Origin: Megalonaias nervosa | Lineage: Eukaryota > Mollusca > Bivalvia > Unionida > Unionidae | DNA: 64,000 nt | Direction of reading: 5' to 3' | Assembly: GCA_016617855.1 (NCBI GenBank) | Contig: JAECUM010093594.1 | Location: 1 to 64,000 of the forward strand | Shown here: positions 1-10,560 of the stretch, piece after piece | Position numbering within the stretch: the stretch's first letter is position 1 | Layout of the letters: each line of letters starts with the position of its first letter | Notes under the pieces: model-generated | Told to the model about the DNA's origin: nothing | What the model saw: only the letters and a program-made list of their open reading frames with translations | Database searches by the model: none | Made by a program: the position numbers and the translations under genes

Positions 1-1480
1 CTGGATTATTCTCATGAGAAGTCTTGTCCATCAGATTAATATTACACACACAACTATTGGAAAATCTATGAATCAACTGTACAATATTCCAACATCATTG
101 AAGGGGACACCAAAGAACTCGTTGATAGTTTTATTCTGGCATGAGCAGAACTACAATGGATCTAGCTAATGCGATTGTAAAATATCCCTGAACATAAGCA
201 AGGTCAGATTCTAAGCAAGTAGTGTTTGCTTCGTGGAGTTTTATGTCCGTGGAAGAACGCAAGCTTTTATCGGAGATTTCAACATAAATCAATAAAGGGC
301 CTTCGGCTTTTATAGAAGAACTTGGCTGGCAATAATAATGGTTACACTGAACTCAGCTGAAAGTGATCTGCATATGTTAGATCCATGCATGGAAATCTTG
401 ACATTTTCTGAAAGGGTACAGAAGGGTACTTGTTTAAAAGCAACAACGGAACGGGCAAACAACCCCATACAGTAAGTCGGCTTTGATCCACTACAACTTA
501 TGAATCAATCACTAGTCTTAATCAGATTCGAGTATAATATCCAGAATAAGATCCAGACAGAGAGACAGATGAAAATTAGGACAATACACAATAAAACAAA
601 TTGGGCACTGGAAACAAATTCAATTCAAATGGACCGTAATGTTAATACTTGTTCAGCAAAATATATTTTTGGTAAAATCTGCTCAGCACACTTACATCTT
701 ATGCATGATTTATCCAAAAGAAAACCTTATAAGATAAAACTGAGATTATGAGCAGATCGGTTTTAAGAAAAAGTCTAAGTAGGTTACCAACTATCAAATT
801 CAAGATGCTTAGTATCTGCTTGTTCATTTTCGGAATTAATTGTGACGCGATTGCTATGAAAGGAAAATAGTATTAGGATTAACCCAACTACACAATTTAC
901 CCAGAGAAAAATCAAAACTTGCGTCGATTATTTTTTATTTACTTTTTAGGGTAATTATTTTCAGCTAATCAACGACCTTCATTCTTTCAACGAAAAAAAA
1001 CAAAACGGTGTATTTCACCACACATGTGCTGCTTCTCTAACTTGTAAAATAATTAGCTGTGTCAGACCTTAATTCAAATTTTACTAATTTTGCTAATCAT
1101 AATAATTATTTGTACATAATATTTCTTCCATGCCTCATGCCAAAGCATAGTCATCTCGCGATAATCTTTTTGAGGATATGAAGTAATTTATTTTGTGTTA
1201 TAGTCTTCTGCAATGCGAAATGACGTTTTGCACTAAATAACATTTCCCTCTAAAACTAATTGGTGTATGCAGCAAAAGGTCTTCTGTTTCTATGTAAATA
1301 TGTAGTGCATATTCTGAGTTAAATGAATTACGACGAACATTGCAACAGGACTATAACAACGTCAAGTGACCTGAGATTCTTACTTAGGTTCCTATTCAAC
1401 ATACAATATTCAAAACTTTCTTTTTCAGAAAGAATATTAAACATAATTGAATATATTTTACCAAATCTCGATAGGTGGAT
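1..1480. other. No recognisable gene
   Basis: I see no recognisable coding domain here on either strand. Short open frames exist but lack motifs. The DNA is AT-rich and may include decayed repeat material that I cannot name. Confidence 0.5.
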
Positions 1481-1489
1481 ATATGCGAA

Positions 1490-1612
1490 AGCTGCCCGTT
1501 GGTCGGTGGGTTTTCCGGAGTTCTTCCACCATCACTTATACTTGACACCATGTACATCCTATCTTGGGCTCAGAAATAGCCTTAAACCCCAGCACAACAA
1601 TAAGAACATAAA
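1490..1612 (+). repeat. 3' part of a tRNA-derived SINE (family 1)
   Basis: The segment matches the 3' half of the full SINE at 43346-43599: it shares the ggtgggttttcc block, the ccaccatcactt/ccaccacttgt block, the ccatgta block and the closing taaaccccagcacaaca tail. The tRNA-like head is absent, so this is a 5'-truncated copy. Identification rests only on comparison within the window. Confidence 0.65.
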
Positions 1613-1654
1613 GTCGGTAGCATTTAACTTCTTTCCTTTAGAGAGAGATATCTA

Positions 1655-1965
1655 GCAACTGTTTGAGTGTGTGTGATTTAGATTTTTAACATAGCTTTAA
1701 CAATTGTTTGGTCATATCGCTACGATGTCTGCAGTGTGGAGGTGTTTAGTGATATCTAGCACTGGGGCATCTTGTCACAGACATCTAGCATCATGTCCCA
1801 TCCAGTCATATTATTCTGACACCAGACCGACCATTCCTAGCACTAACCTCTTAATGCTGAGCGCCCAACGAGGCTACTGCTAGTGCCATTTTTCTAAGTC
1901 GAACCCGAGACCTCCCGCATCCGAGGCGTATGCTCTAACCTCTTCGGTCACCGGAGCGGTTAGCA
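1655..1965 (-). repeat. tRNA-derived SINE (family 2), minus strand
   Basis: Read on the minus strand it starts with a tRNA-like head that has an A-box-like stretch (ggttagagcatacgcc) and a B box (ggtctcgggttcgac). A long conserved body follows. The same body lies inside the Polinton polymerase gene at 23138-23469, which shows it is a dispersed family. A short possible target duplication, tagcaa, flanks it. The conserved core could belong to one of the named SINE superfamilies, but I cannot confirm which. Confidence 0.75.
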
Positions 1966-1969
1966 AATT

Positions 1970-2870
1970 TTCGTATGGGACGTATACGTATATAATGATT
2001 GTCATTGAAAGCAAGTAAATGGTAACACCCACTTCTTTACAGACTTTAATGTTCAATACATTTCAGAAACAAGGTCGTCCCTTTTTCGATTATTGAAACA
2101 TGACGTTTTCAATACTAATTGTGTATTTGTACACGAGAAAGAGAGAAAGAAAAGGTGTTAATAAATTCGTTAAAACATTTGAGAAAAGAGATGAAATAGA
2201 AGTAAATTAGGGAAATAAAATATAAGAAGAATAAATATTTGTTATAAATCAATTCCTAAATTAAGTAAGCAACCTGTCACACTTAGCAAAAGTGGTCATG
2301 GAACCTCATTTAGTGGTCTTCTTTTTTCCTGGAACATATAGTAGGTTTGATAAAACAGGGATAAATGGAATATTTCAAGACAGACGTTAGTACAAATATG
2401 CATTGTATGTGTTTCCTAGCCTTTAATGACTTGAAATCATTTATCTCCACGTTTAAAAGTCTGCAAGTGTTACTCATACGTGTATATGCTCGAATCAGTA
2501 GGAGGTATATTTTAGTTGTTGACAAAAGAGAGACGATTAGTAACAGTATGCGGAATGTTGCAAATGAAATTTAAGAGTTTGAAAATTAAGATATTATAAG
2601 AAAAAACTATAGCTATAAAAGCTGTAGAATACAGTCTTCTTTGTACGGTAGTTAAGCTATAGATACAGCCTTCTTCCCACAAGCAGTTATGAATAAACAT
2701 CATTACATAATACGGAAACATAATATAGGCCCCACTCGCCGGTTCAATTCACTCCTTTACAAATGTAACTAATTAAGCAATAAGTGAGTTCCTAATGGTG
2801 ATACAAGCCTTGGAGTGATTGATTATGCAATCATTTAACCCTTAACTCTAAATTTTGTTCTTAGTAGCCA
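1970..2870. other. No recognisable gene
   Basis: AT-rich sequence with short overlapping open frames on both strands and no domain motifs. Confidence 0.5.
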
Positions 2871-2879
2871 AGATCTAAC

Positions 2880-3870
2880 CGGACAATCAAGCAGGAAGGC
2901 ACATTTTTTCTCTACCCTGCCCACCAGGTTGCGCTAAATCCTCCAACTAAAAAGGATGTTATCGAAGCAACTTCTCAAGGGACTGGAGTTCTACCTGAGG
3001 TACAATAAATGAGGGTACTGGCTTGGTTAGTAATTTTTATAGGCCATGTAGCACAAGGTGATGAGCCCACTGATGTCTAGCATCATCTCGGGCGAGAGCT
3101 TGTAGTAGTCAGAAACCTTAGACTTATCACCGAGCTGCGGGCAATTGCCTGTTTTCGCTAGTCAACAGTTTGTAATGGAGAGACCTGAAAAAGATCGCCA
3201 TTATGCTAGCAACGTTATTTGTAAGGGACGCATAAAAAGTCGGCCGAGCGGGATCAAGTCTAATGCCGCACTGAATAATCCGAGGAGTTTCAAGAACTCT
3301 CTTGCTGATATCCAGCGAAGCCGCACCAGGTCCGCGTTGGTTAAAAACCTCCATATCCAGATGAACACAATTCTGGGATGAACTAAAGTTGGACTTTTCC
3401 CAATTCACTAGAAAGCCTTGATGATCTAAAAAAGAAAGGAGATCGTTCCTGCCTTGAAGTAGGATAGAAGCTTAATATGTGATTCTGGTGGATGACGTCC
3501 AGGTACGCTCTTGTCATTGTAGATGACATCGATCAGAACAGGGTGAAGACGAAATCATAACTTTGGTAAAACCAAAACCTGATAATGAGGTCAAGGAGGA
3601 GGATTTTAAACTGATAAACTGTCTCAGTAAGCAAAACGGACAAATTCTGTGACGCGGGGTGGATAAGCACGTAAATATATGCGTGAGTCTAGACTGACGA
3701 CATACTAGTCCCGTCGGATGGAGAGACGGATTGATGTCGCCGTCTCCATCATGAATTTCGGAGGTGAAATGGCTTGGTTGAGGCGAATCAAGACGATGAC
3801 GGGTCTCAACCTACCATTCGCTTTCTGAATAAGAAACAGCCTTGACTAAAACCCGGAGATTGTGGTCTTT
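2880..3870 (-). pseudogene. DIRS-like reverse transcriptase / RNase H relic
   Basis: On the minus strand, broken pieces in several frames appear in the order of a DIRS-group reverse transcriptase. From the right they are an RPVI block followed by PPKFMMETATSIRLS near 3715-3800, FVRFAY near 3625, a DVIYNDKSV block near 3520, and NWEKSNFSSSQNCVHLDMEV near 3350-3408. The last piece is the signature that follows the catalytic domain in DIRS elements (NWEKS, SQ, hLGM). RNase H-like sequence continues left to about 3127. Many frameshifts and stops show it is dead. No tyrosine recombinase or split terminal repeats were seen, so this is a fragment. Assignment to DIRS rather than another RT group comes from motif memory. 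Confidence 0.72.
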
Positions 3871-3879
3871 GCACACCAC

Positions 3880-4600
3880 CAATTTTGTTTTTGCTTCTTT
3901 TGAGTGAATGTATCTTTTCTTGTAGTAATTTTGGAAGTGGTATGAACCATACCTTTATACAATTTATAATACAGTGGAGATGACATGTGAACGACTGTTA
4001 AATTCTTGTTGAGGGCTGGAAGATCACAACTGAAAATGTCAGAGCTTTATATGACCGAGAAATCTGATATCTCTGGCATAGTAATGGTAAGTTGACGACG
4101 TTGCGGCTAGACGAACGGACCTGTCACTAAGATCCCCGCACATTCTAGTTAGCTGGACCGTTTTAAAGAAATGGTGTCCATACTGGGAGGGCTTGAGGGC
4201 CGGTAAAGGTGTGGTATATGATTTGGATCCATTGGATACGCTACAAACATAATGGGCATTAACATGCAGGTGTGAAGGCCAAGCTCAGACTTACTCCCAT
4301 TGACCTGACTAAACTTGGCAAAGAACTAGCTAGTTGGACCGTTTTCTCAACGGTGCGCTGGTATTATGAGTTAAATCCAAGGTATCGGGTACAAAGTCCA
4401 TGCGTCCTCATTGACAAGCCCGAGGGCCATGCTCAGGAATTTGGGGGAACACACGCCCAATGGGCTGACTAATATTGGGGAATACTCCACCAATAAATCA
4501 CAATCGCCAATGACTAACTTCAGGTTGTCTGAGTCAACTTATTCTGTCTTTCTTTCCCTTTAATGCCTTATGGACCATTGATTTGAACCTTGCATTTCAT
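3880..4600. other. No recognisable gene; small internal duplication
   Basis: No domain is visible. The string agttagctggaccgtttt near 4148 recurs as ctagttggaccgttttct near 4328, a short degenerate direct duplication about 180 bases apart. Confidence 0.4.
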
Positions 4601-4604
4601 GTTT

Positions 4605-5080
4605 TAGTAGACCTGCTCCTGAAACAACACAAGTAGAGAAAACAAAGCATGAATTAACAATTCAGCATATTTCTAACTAGATAAAACTGTAGCCCACACT
4701 TCCACTGACTACGTATTCCACACGCTGCATGTCATAGACGATATACATTTAGTATACGCAGAATAAGAGTCATGATAGACTTCCATGCTCTGAAGTTGCA
4801 TTTCTGCTGAAACAACACAAGAAAAGAAAAGAAAGCATAAGGTAGTAATGCATAATGTTACTAACTCGCTAATATGATGTATATTGCCATTAATAGCGTA
4901 GCAATTAAAACTAATGTCGCATCGATGCTTTATAGGCAACACTTTTAACTTATTAATTTCATGTGTTTAGTTTACCATTCTACTGAAACGACACTCAAAG
5001 GGAAAACAAACCATAAATTTGCAATGCAGCATGCTAATAACCAACTACGTTACTAACGGAGCAAACAAAATAGTCAAGAT
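4605..5080. repeat. Three direct repeats of about 175-190 bp
   Basis: Blocks beginning near 4614, 4805 and 4978 share the pattern ctgaaac(a/g)acac, then an A-rich stretch, then cata(a), then (t)gcag/catgctaataac with an aactacgtta tail. Spacing is about 175-190 bases. The unit carries no coding signal. Confidence 0.65.
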
Positions 5081-5084
5081 CACG

Positions 5085-5840
5085 CTAACTTGTCAATGAC
5101 AACATGATGTCTCTTTATCGTTGCGTAACGTGGTCATATGAAGATGAATTTCATAATGGTTACAATGTCACACACATTTAGAAGAACATGTAAACATAAT
5201 GTATACAACCTGTGGGAGAATAATTTTCCCAGAAAATAAATCCAAATGAAAGTTGGATGGTCTTATTCGAGCATTAAAATCGCTTAGTTTGTCGAAGGGA
5301 AATAGTATGATGTTATCAGTACAGCTAACAATTGGCGATAGCTGGAGGTAGCAAGGGGGATAATGCGCTAAAGTTATTGCCCTTTCTGTATAGCAGATAG
5401 GAAAGACGTTATATGTCTTTTAGCAGGGCGAGGTAAGAGTATAGTATTCCTAACGTACTGTGAATGTGGAACGTATTCGAAGGAGCAGCATGCATAATAA
5501 GTAGACAGAGAATGAGACATATTCATATGCAAGATAAGGGACATTTATTAAAGTTTAACTCACTGAAACAGTAGCCACTTGTAGAAGAGGTTTGCCTTAA
5601 TTTATAAAGGATATATGTTCCACAGTTTAGTATTTGAATAGCTTTCTGTATTGCACATTATTCAGTAAATGACATAATACAGGCTGTTCGGTTGACAAGG
5701 CCTTCTTGTTCTCTAGGGTGTGTGCCTACAAGATTAAAAAAATACTGTGTGACTCACAGAAGTTTAGTTGTATTTTAGTTATACTTCATTCACTTGTACT
5801 TAACTCCTCCCTTTGTATCCAACTTTAGGGTGAATAATTG
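5085..5840. other. No recognisable gene
   Basis: AT-rich flank of element A with no open frame or motif I can support. Confidence 0.5.
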
Positions 5841-5843
5841 AAA

Positions 5844-7700
5844 AGTAGCATAAGGAGGCGGTTGAGGGCAATGGGCCTATTGAGGGAACTATAGGAATTG
5901 AACATGGAATATAGGAATGTATAGGAATTGAACATGGGGTTGGACTTGTCTAGGGCAATATGTGAATTTGACATGGGTTGGGACTGTCTGGGACAATAGG
6001 GAAATTACATTGGGCCTGTCTTTGGCAATCTGAGAATTTAACACGGTGGGACTGTGTAGTCTCAAATGGGATTGAACAGGGTGGTGCTGTCTAACCTCTA
6101 GGAGAAATGAACATTGGTGGCACTATTGAGACCCAAGGCGTCACGGCAATGAGAACACTGTTACAAGTGGCTGACCTCAGTTTTGCTACATAGTAACGTT
6201 GCTAGAAGTCGCTGATCTCAGAGTCCTTACGTGTGTAATAGGTGCCTGTTGGATAATGACTACATGTTTGTATCGGAGATTTTTATATAAAGCATTATGT
6301 AGACCTGAAATTATGTTCGCGGTGTTCATAAATTTGCATAGTTGTAATGATGCTATAAAGAGCTATAATCAAGGAAAAGACCAAAGCCAAAATTGATGTG
6401 ACTAAAAATAATCCTAAAATTAAAATTAAAAAATTTTTGTCCCAGAATTTAACGGAGACTAATCATATCCCGGAAAAATAGATTACATTGGTTTAGACAA
6501 TAATGGATAAACCTAGTAACTATTTAAATACACTACTTGTACAAAAATTCCTATAGAGAAAAGCAGTATATAGTTATAGCTACAACTTGTTGAAATTACC
6601 TTTTTGAGAAAACTCACTCTCTCTGTTTATAGCTAAAACATGCGGTAAATCCTTTGGAGAAACGCTAGTATCTATTTATAGTCTCATCCTTTAGTACAAT
6701 CCTATGGAAAAACCCAAGTATTTTACACCACCAAAAATAGTATATGGAAAAATGCTAGTATCTATTTCTAGTCACAACTTGATGGGAATTCCTTTGGAAA
6801 AAGCTAGCATTTATTTTGAGCCATAATTTGTGGTAAAATCCTTCGGAAAACCCAGTATATATTTATAGCTTCAGCTTGTCTGACAATCCTAAATGAAAAT
6901 CCATGTATATATCGATAGCTACAACCTGTGAATATTTCTATGGAAAAACCTCAGACTATATTTATAGTCGCAAAATTTCTAGCTTCAATGACGTCACTAT
7001 AATGGACAATAGGGAAAAATGGCAACTATGTTGCATGCGTTGACCTCAATCGGGTGGCTACTGAGTAACAGTGTTGCAAGTGGCTGAACTGGCTACGCGC
7101 TACTGTAGGTAGGTAGTTGAAATGAATTTGATAGGGACAAAGGGAATTTTAAAGGGACAAACAAAGACTAATACACACACATACACAGACACCAAACGTC
7201 GCGTGTTATCTTAGAATATAATCAAAGAAGATGAGATGTCACGAAAAAGACTATCACTCACACCACAATAAGTAATATCCATAACATCAACTATACCATT
7301 TAACACACCCTAAAACACCTTATCCCAAACGTCTTGTGTTTTAGCTTAGAATGTAAACCCAGAAGACAAAATTTCACAAAAATGAATATCCATCACACAG
7401 CAATGCTATCCAGCATATCATAATGACAATCCAAAATGTCATGTGTTCGCTTAAAATGTAAGAGAATTGGATGAAATCTCACAAACTATACTATCACTCT
7501 CACCATAAAAACACTATCCATCATACCACTATATCATCCAACACCCCTATTTTATTCAACATCCTATACATACACTAACACAAGCGGTCATTTTTATCTT
7601 TGAGTTTTAAAGAAGAAGTTGAAATCCCCCAAAAATATTCTCACATACCTTATATACTATCCAACACTTCAAAGGATTTTCTTCTACGTCTTCTATCAAA
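5844..7700. repeat. Left inverted arm of element A
   Basis: From 5844 there are several degenerate units of about 55 bases, each built on gggactgtctagggcaatatgtgaattt-type sequence. Next come copies of the gctgacctca motif near 6170, 6210 and 7040-7100, then a run of units containing ttagaatgtaa and gaaatctcacaaa. Each block reappears in inverted orientation in the right arm, except for the stretch at 6236-6965. Confidence 0.78.
6236..6965. repeat. Left-arm-only insertion with about 62-bp tandem repeats
   Basis: The arms align on both sides of this stretch (agaagtcgctgatctcagag on the left, ctagcttcaatgacgtcact on the right), but the right arm joins the two directly. The second half, about 6560-6965, holds six to seven degenerate units of tatttatagctacaacttgt followed by cctatggaaaaaccc. 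The insertion therefore post-dates the arm duplication or was lost from the other arm. Confidence 0.65.
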
Positions 7701-9925
7701 AGGAATACATCCCAAAACATAATTAAAGACTAACGATGACTAACCAAAATAAAACCCGAATTAACAAAGGTAATGACCTGGGTAGGATTGCTTCTCCCTT
7801 TGAGAAGGTATGTGGATGTAATCTGCCATGCACGAACAACTTGAAACAATACTAAACAGAAAGAAACCTCAAATCAAACTAGTTTTCAAAATTGTTTCTG
7901 TTTTTAGAAAACATAACTAATCACCAATAAAGGGCGGAACAGGGAAAATACACATAAAAGCCTTGATGTTTATTTAAAGATGAGGGGATATTTCTAAAGG
8001 TCTTAACCAGCTATATATGCAGGGAGGGGTCTATCGGATATCCACACATAACGAAGTACAGATTTCTGGTCAAGTTCCAAATGTGCCTATTTTGGAGTTT
8101 TGGTAAATTGGACAGATCTTTTCTCATGACGCTTGTATAGCGGAGTGTATACAAGTGTCAAAAAGTAAAGCCACATAACTTTCTATCGTTTGTCGACATT
8201 TCGACATTAGAAAATGTGAAGTATCACCAGTCATCATTACAAACAGAAGTGGAACATAGGGGCCTGACAGTTGTTGCTTAGATAAAATCCAGTCAACTTT
8301 CCAACGGACTTGTTCTATCTCAGTCTGTGGTCTTAGGGGAAAGAAATCACCTTTGTAAGTGCAGCAACCGTGGTAAGAGCAGAGGTGACGTCGTCGCTGC
8401 TGTCGGGCAGTTCTTTTACAAATGGGTTTACAATGGTATTAAAATATCAAATGTGGAAACACGGGTGTTAGATCAGGGTTGTAAGACATCGTAGTCCACG
8501 GCAAAGCAGAAGTCCCAGAGAAAACGAGACATCGTTGCCAAGCAATGCGATTTTCTGGAGTTCGTATGCGCCCTAACAGCACAGTTACTTTTTCTTGCAA
8601 AATGGTACAATACACAACAGAAGGATTGCCAGTTGACACTCTAGGATAGTCCGTCTGCCTTGCGCTTTGCAATATTTTGGTCACACAACCTTAGAACCAA
8701 ACAATGCGTCATTCGTCATAAGCGATTTCATTGGCTAGATTTTATTTTCTCACCGCGCCCGCTTCAAATTGACTTAAAGATCTCTTCACACAGTGACGAG
8801 ATAGACAGTGTTTTTCTGTGCCTCACCGCTGACGATTTACAATAAAAAGCATTAAAAAAATAAAACTAACACACGAATAATCGTACCATGAGCGGTCCCG
8901 TTGAAAGCGTGTTAGTCTTATTGCAAAATACATCACGGTTTGATTGGATGAAATATTCTGTGGGCACTTTTTTGTCGTGTACATTTTAAGTTCCATCTTG
9001 TGATATTTCCAAATGGTGGATTTTCTTTTGGTTGTGATTTTCTAAGTGGAATGTGTGTTTCTTTAAACTTTCTGCAGGAAAATATATCATAAAAACATAT
9101 GTAAATGTGTTGATATTTTATTTTTAAAGTAGGAATAATATATTTTCTCTCTGACATTTTCAAAAACATACAAGCCTAAAAATTGTAGAACTATTTCTTT
9201 CCATAAGTAAATAGTTGAATGCTATAAAATCTTGAATTGGCTTGAAATCGTACACAGCAGGTATCCTTTTTGGAACTGCTATACATCAGGGGAAAAAAAG
9301 ATTTCTAACATTAGATCTACCGTTTTTAGAAAGGAAACAAACACACGTCAACAATAACGCGAATTTCACCGCACTCTATGACCCTGCCAATGGTAAACTA
9401 TCATTCTAAAACCAAACATGTGTTTACAAAAATATAACAATTTTTGTTCTTTTTCTTTTCTCCGTTGCTTAAGAGTGCAGAAATAACCAGATTTTGTTTT
9501 CGTGGTGTCCGAAGTATTGTTGGAAACTTTGCCACATTGTTGGTACAGTGTGGTGTCCAACGTGACATCTCCTAAACTGGGATGTCCAATAAATGTTATG
9601 GTAGAATGAAAACAGTTGTCTGTGAAAATTTCTCACATAGAATATATTGTTGCCTTAATTTTCATTGTCCTAAAAAATAACAGAACCAAAACATGGTGTC
9701 CTACATTTCCGTCTTTTTCCATTCATTCTTTCTGTCTGCAATGTAACGTTAAGTCTGTCTGTCCATCTCACAAACCACTAGTCCCTGTTCTACCGTCACC
9801 CAATGCAGTAGCACCTGTGTGTATGCGTGCGTACGTACGTGAGTGTGTGTGTGTTAGATTTCGCTTATACCAAACTATAATATGAACATTACATACAAAG
9901 ACATAGTAACTATTGAATTAAACAA
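7700..9925. other. Interior of element A, no recognisable gene
   Basis: Only short frames are present and none has a recognisable domain. An 81-codon minus-strand frame at 8439-8684 has no motif I know. The region may hold decayed coding sequence. Confidence 0.5.
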
Positions 9926-10083
9926 TTTAATTTCACCGTGTAGGTGTGTCTCATCGTTGTCAATTTTTGTTCGGGAAGTCGCTGTTGGGCAACTAAACTG
10001 TAAAACATAATCTTCATGAGGCACCAAACGAATTTCTTTCTTCACTGGTCTTGTTGGTCCTGTCATCCTTTCAGATTTACCAT

Positions 10084-10135
<52 letters not shown>

Positions 10136-10240
10136 AGTGGATACAGATTCTATTGAATATGTGAAAATCATATCATCTTCAAGATCGCTAGCACAAACTT
10201 CGTCTAACACATTTGGAAAGTATTGTGTGACAAGGATCAC
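9925..10240 (-). pseudogene. Polinton polymerase N-terminal fragment, copy 1
   Basis: On the minus strand this encodes an acidic SDLEDDM block near 10170, a (GA)n-expanded stretch, and then a segment ending near ETHLHGEIKLF. These match, in order, the SDFEDHM block and the YTYTVKFKDFK block of the polymerase gene at 20394-20700. The string cctacacggtgaaatt occurs here on the minus strand, as it does in copies B and D with small changes. The (CT)n tract at 10087-10126 lies inside it. It is non-functional. Confidence 0.6.
10087..10126. repeat. (CT)n microsatellite
   Basis: About twenty CT units, followed by a few GT units. Confidence 0.95.
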
Positions 10241-10319
10241 TATTGTCGCTTGGTATCTGCTTTCTCCTTGTAAAGGTGTTATCGTTTCATCTTCATTACA
10301 AACTTTAATTTGACTAAGT

Positions 10320-10560
10320 TTTGAACTCTACTTGAACTCTTTACATTTCACAGTGTAGGTGTAAGACTTCATTCTCAATTTTCTGGAAGTACGTTTTTGC
10401 GTCACTCAAATGTGATAAAAATATAGGGGCACGAACGAAGTTCTGTGGATTGAATCGGGGCTCTCTTGGTTTTGCGGCAGAGGTGGAGGGCATTGATGCA
10501 GGCTCACTCATGTGGTCTTCGGAATCACTGGCATGAATTTGAATTAACAATTCAGCTCTT
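10320..10560 (-). pseudogene. Polinton polymerase N-terminal fragment, copy 2
   Basis: The minus strand encodes a frame with IQIHASDSEDHMSEP near the start and a proline- and serine-rich stretch with KPREP. It ends in LHLHCEM followed by a VEFKT-like tail. The polymerase gene of element B has the same order: LAQIQCSDFEDHMSE, then SRPRES, then TVKFKDFKS. Together with copy 1 this is a tandem duplication of the same gene start. No downstream exonuclease or palm domain follows. Confidence 0.68.

Noticed and set aside
8439..8684. Possible gene inside element A on the minus strand
   Set aside because: 81 codons without any motif, no TATA or conservation in the other copies.
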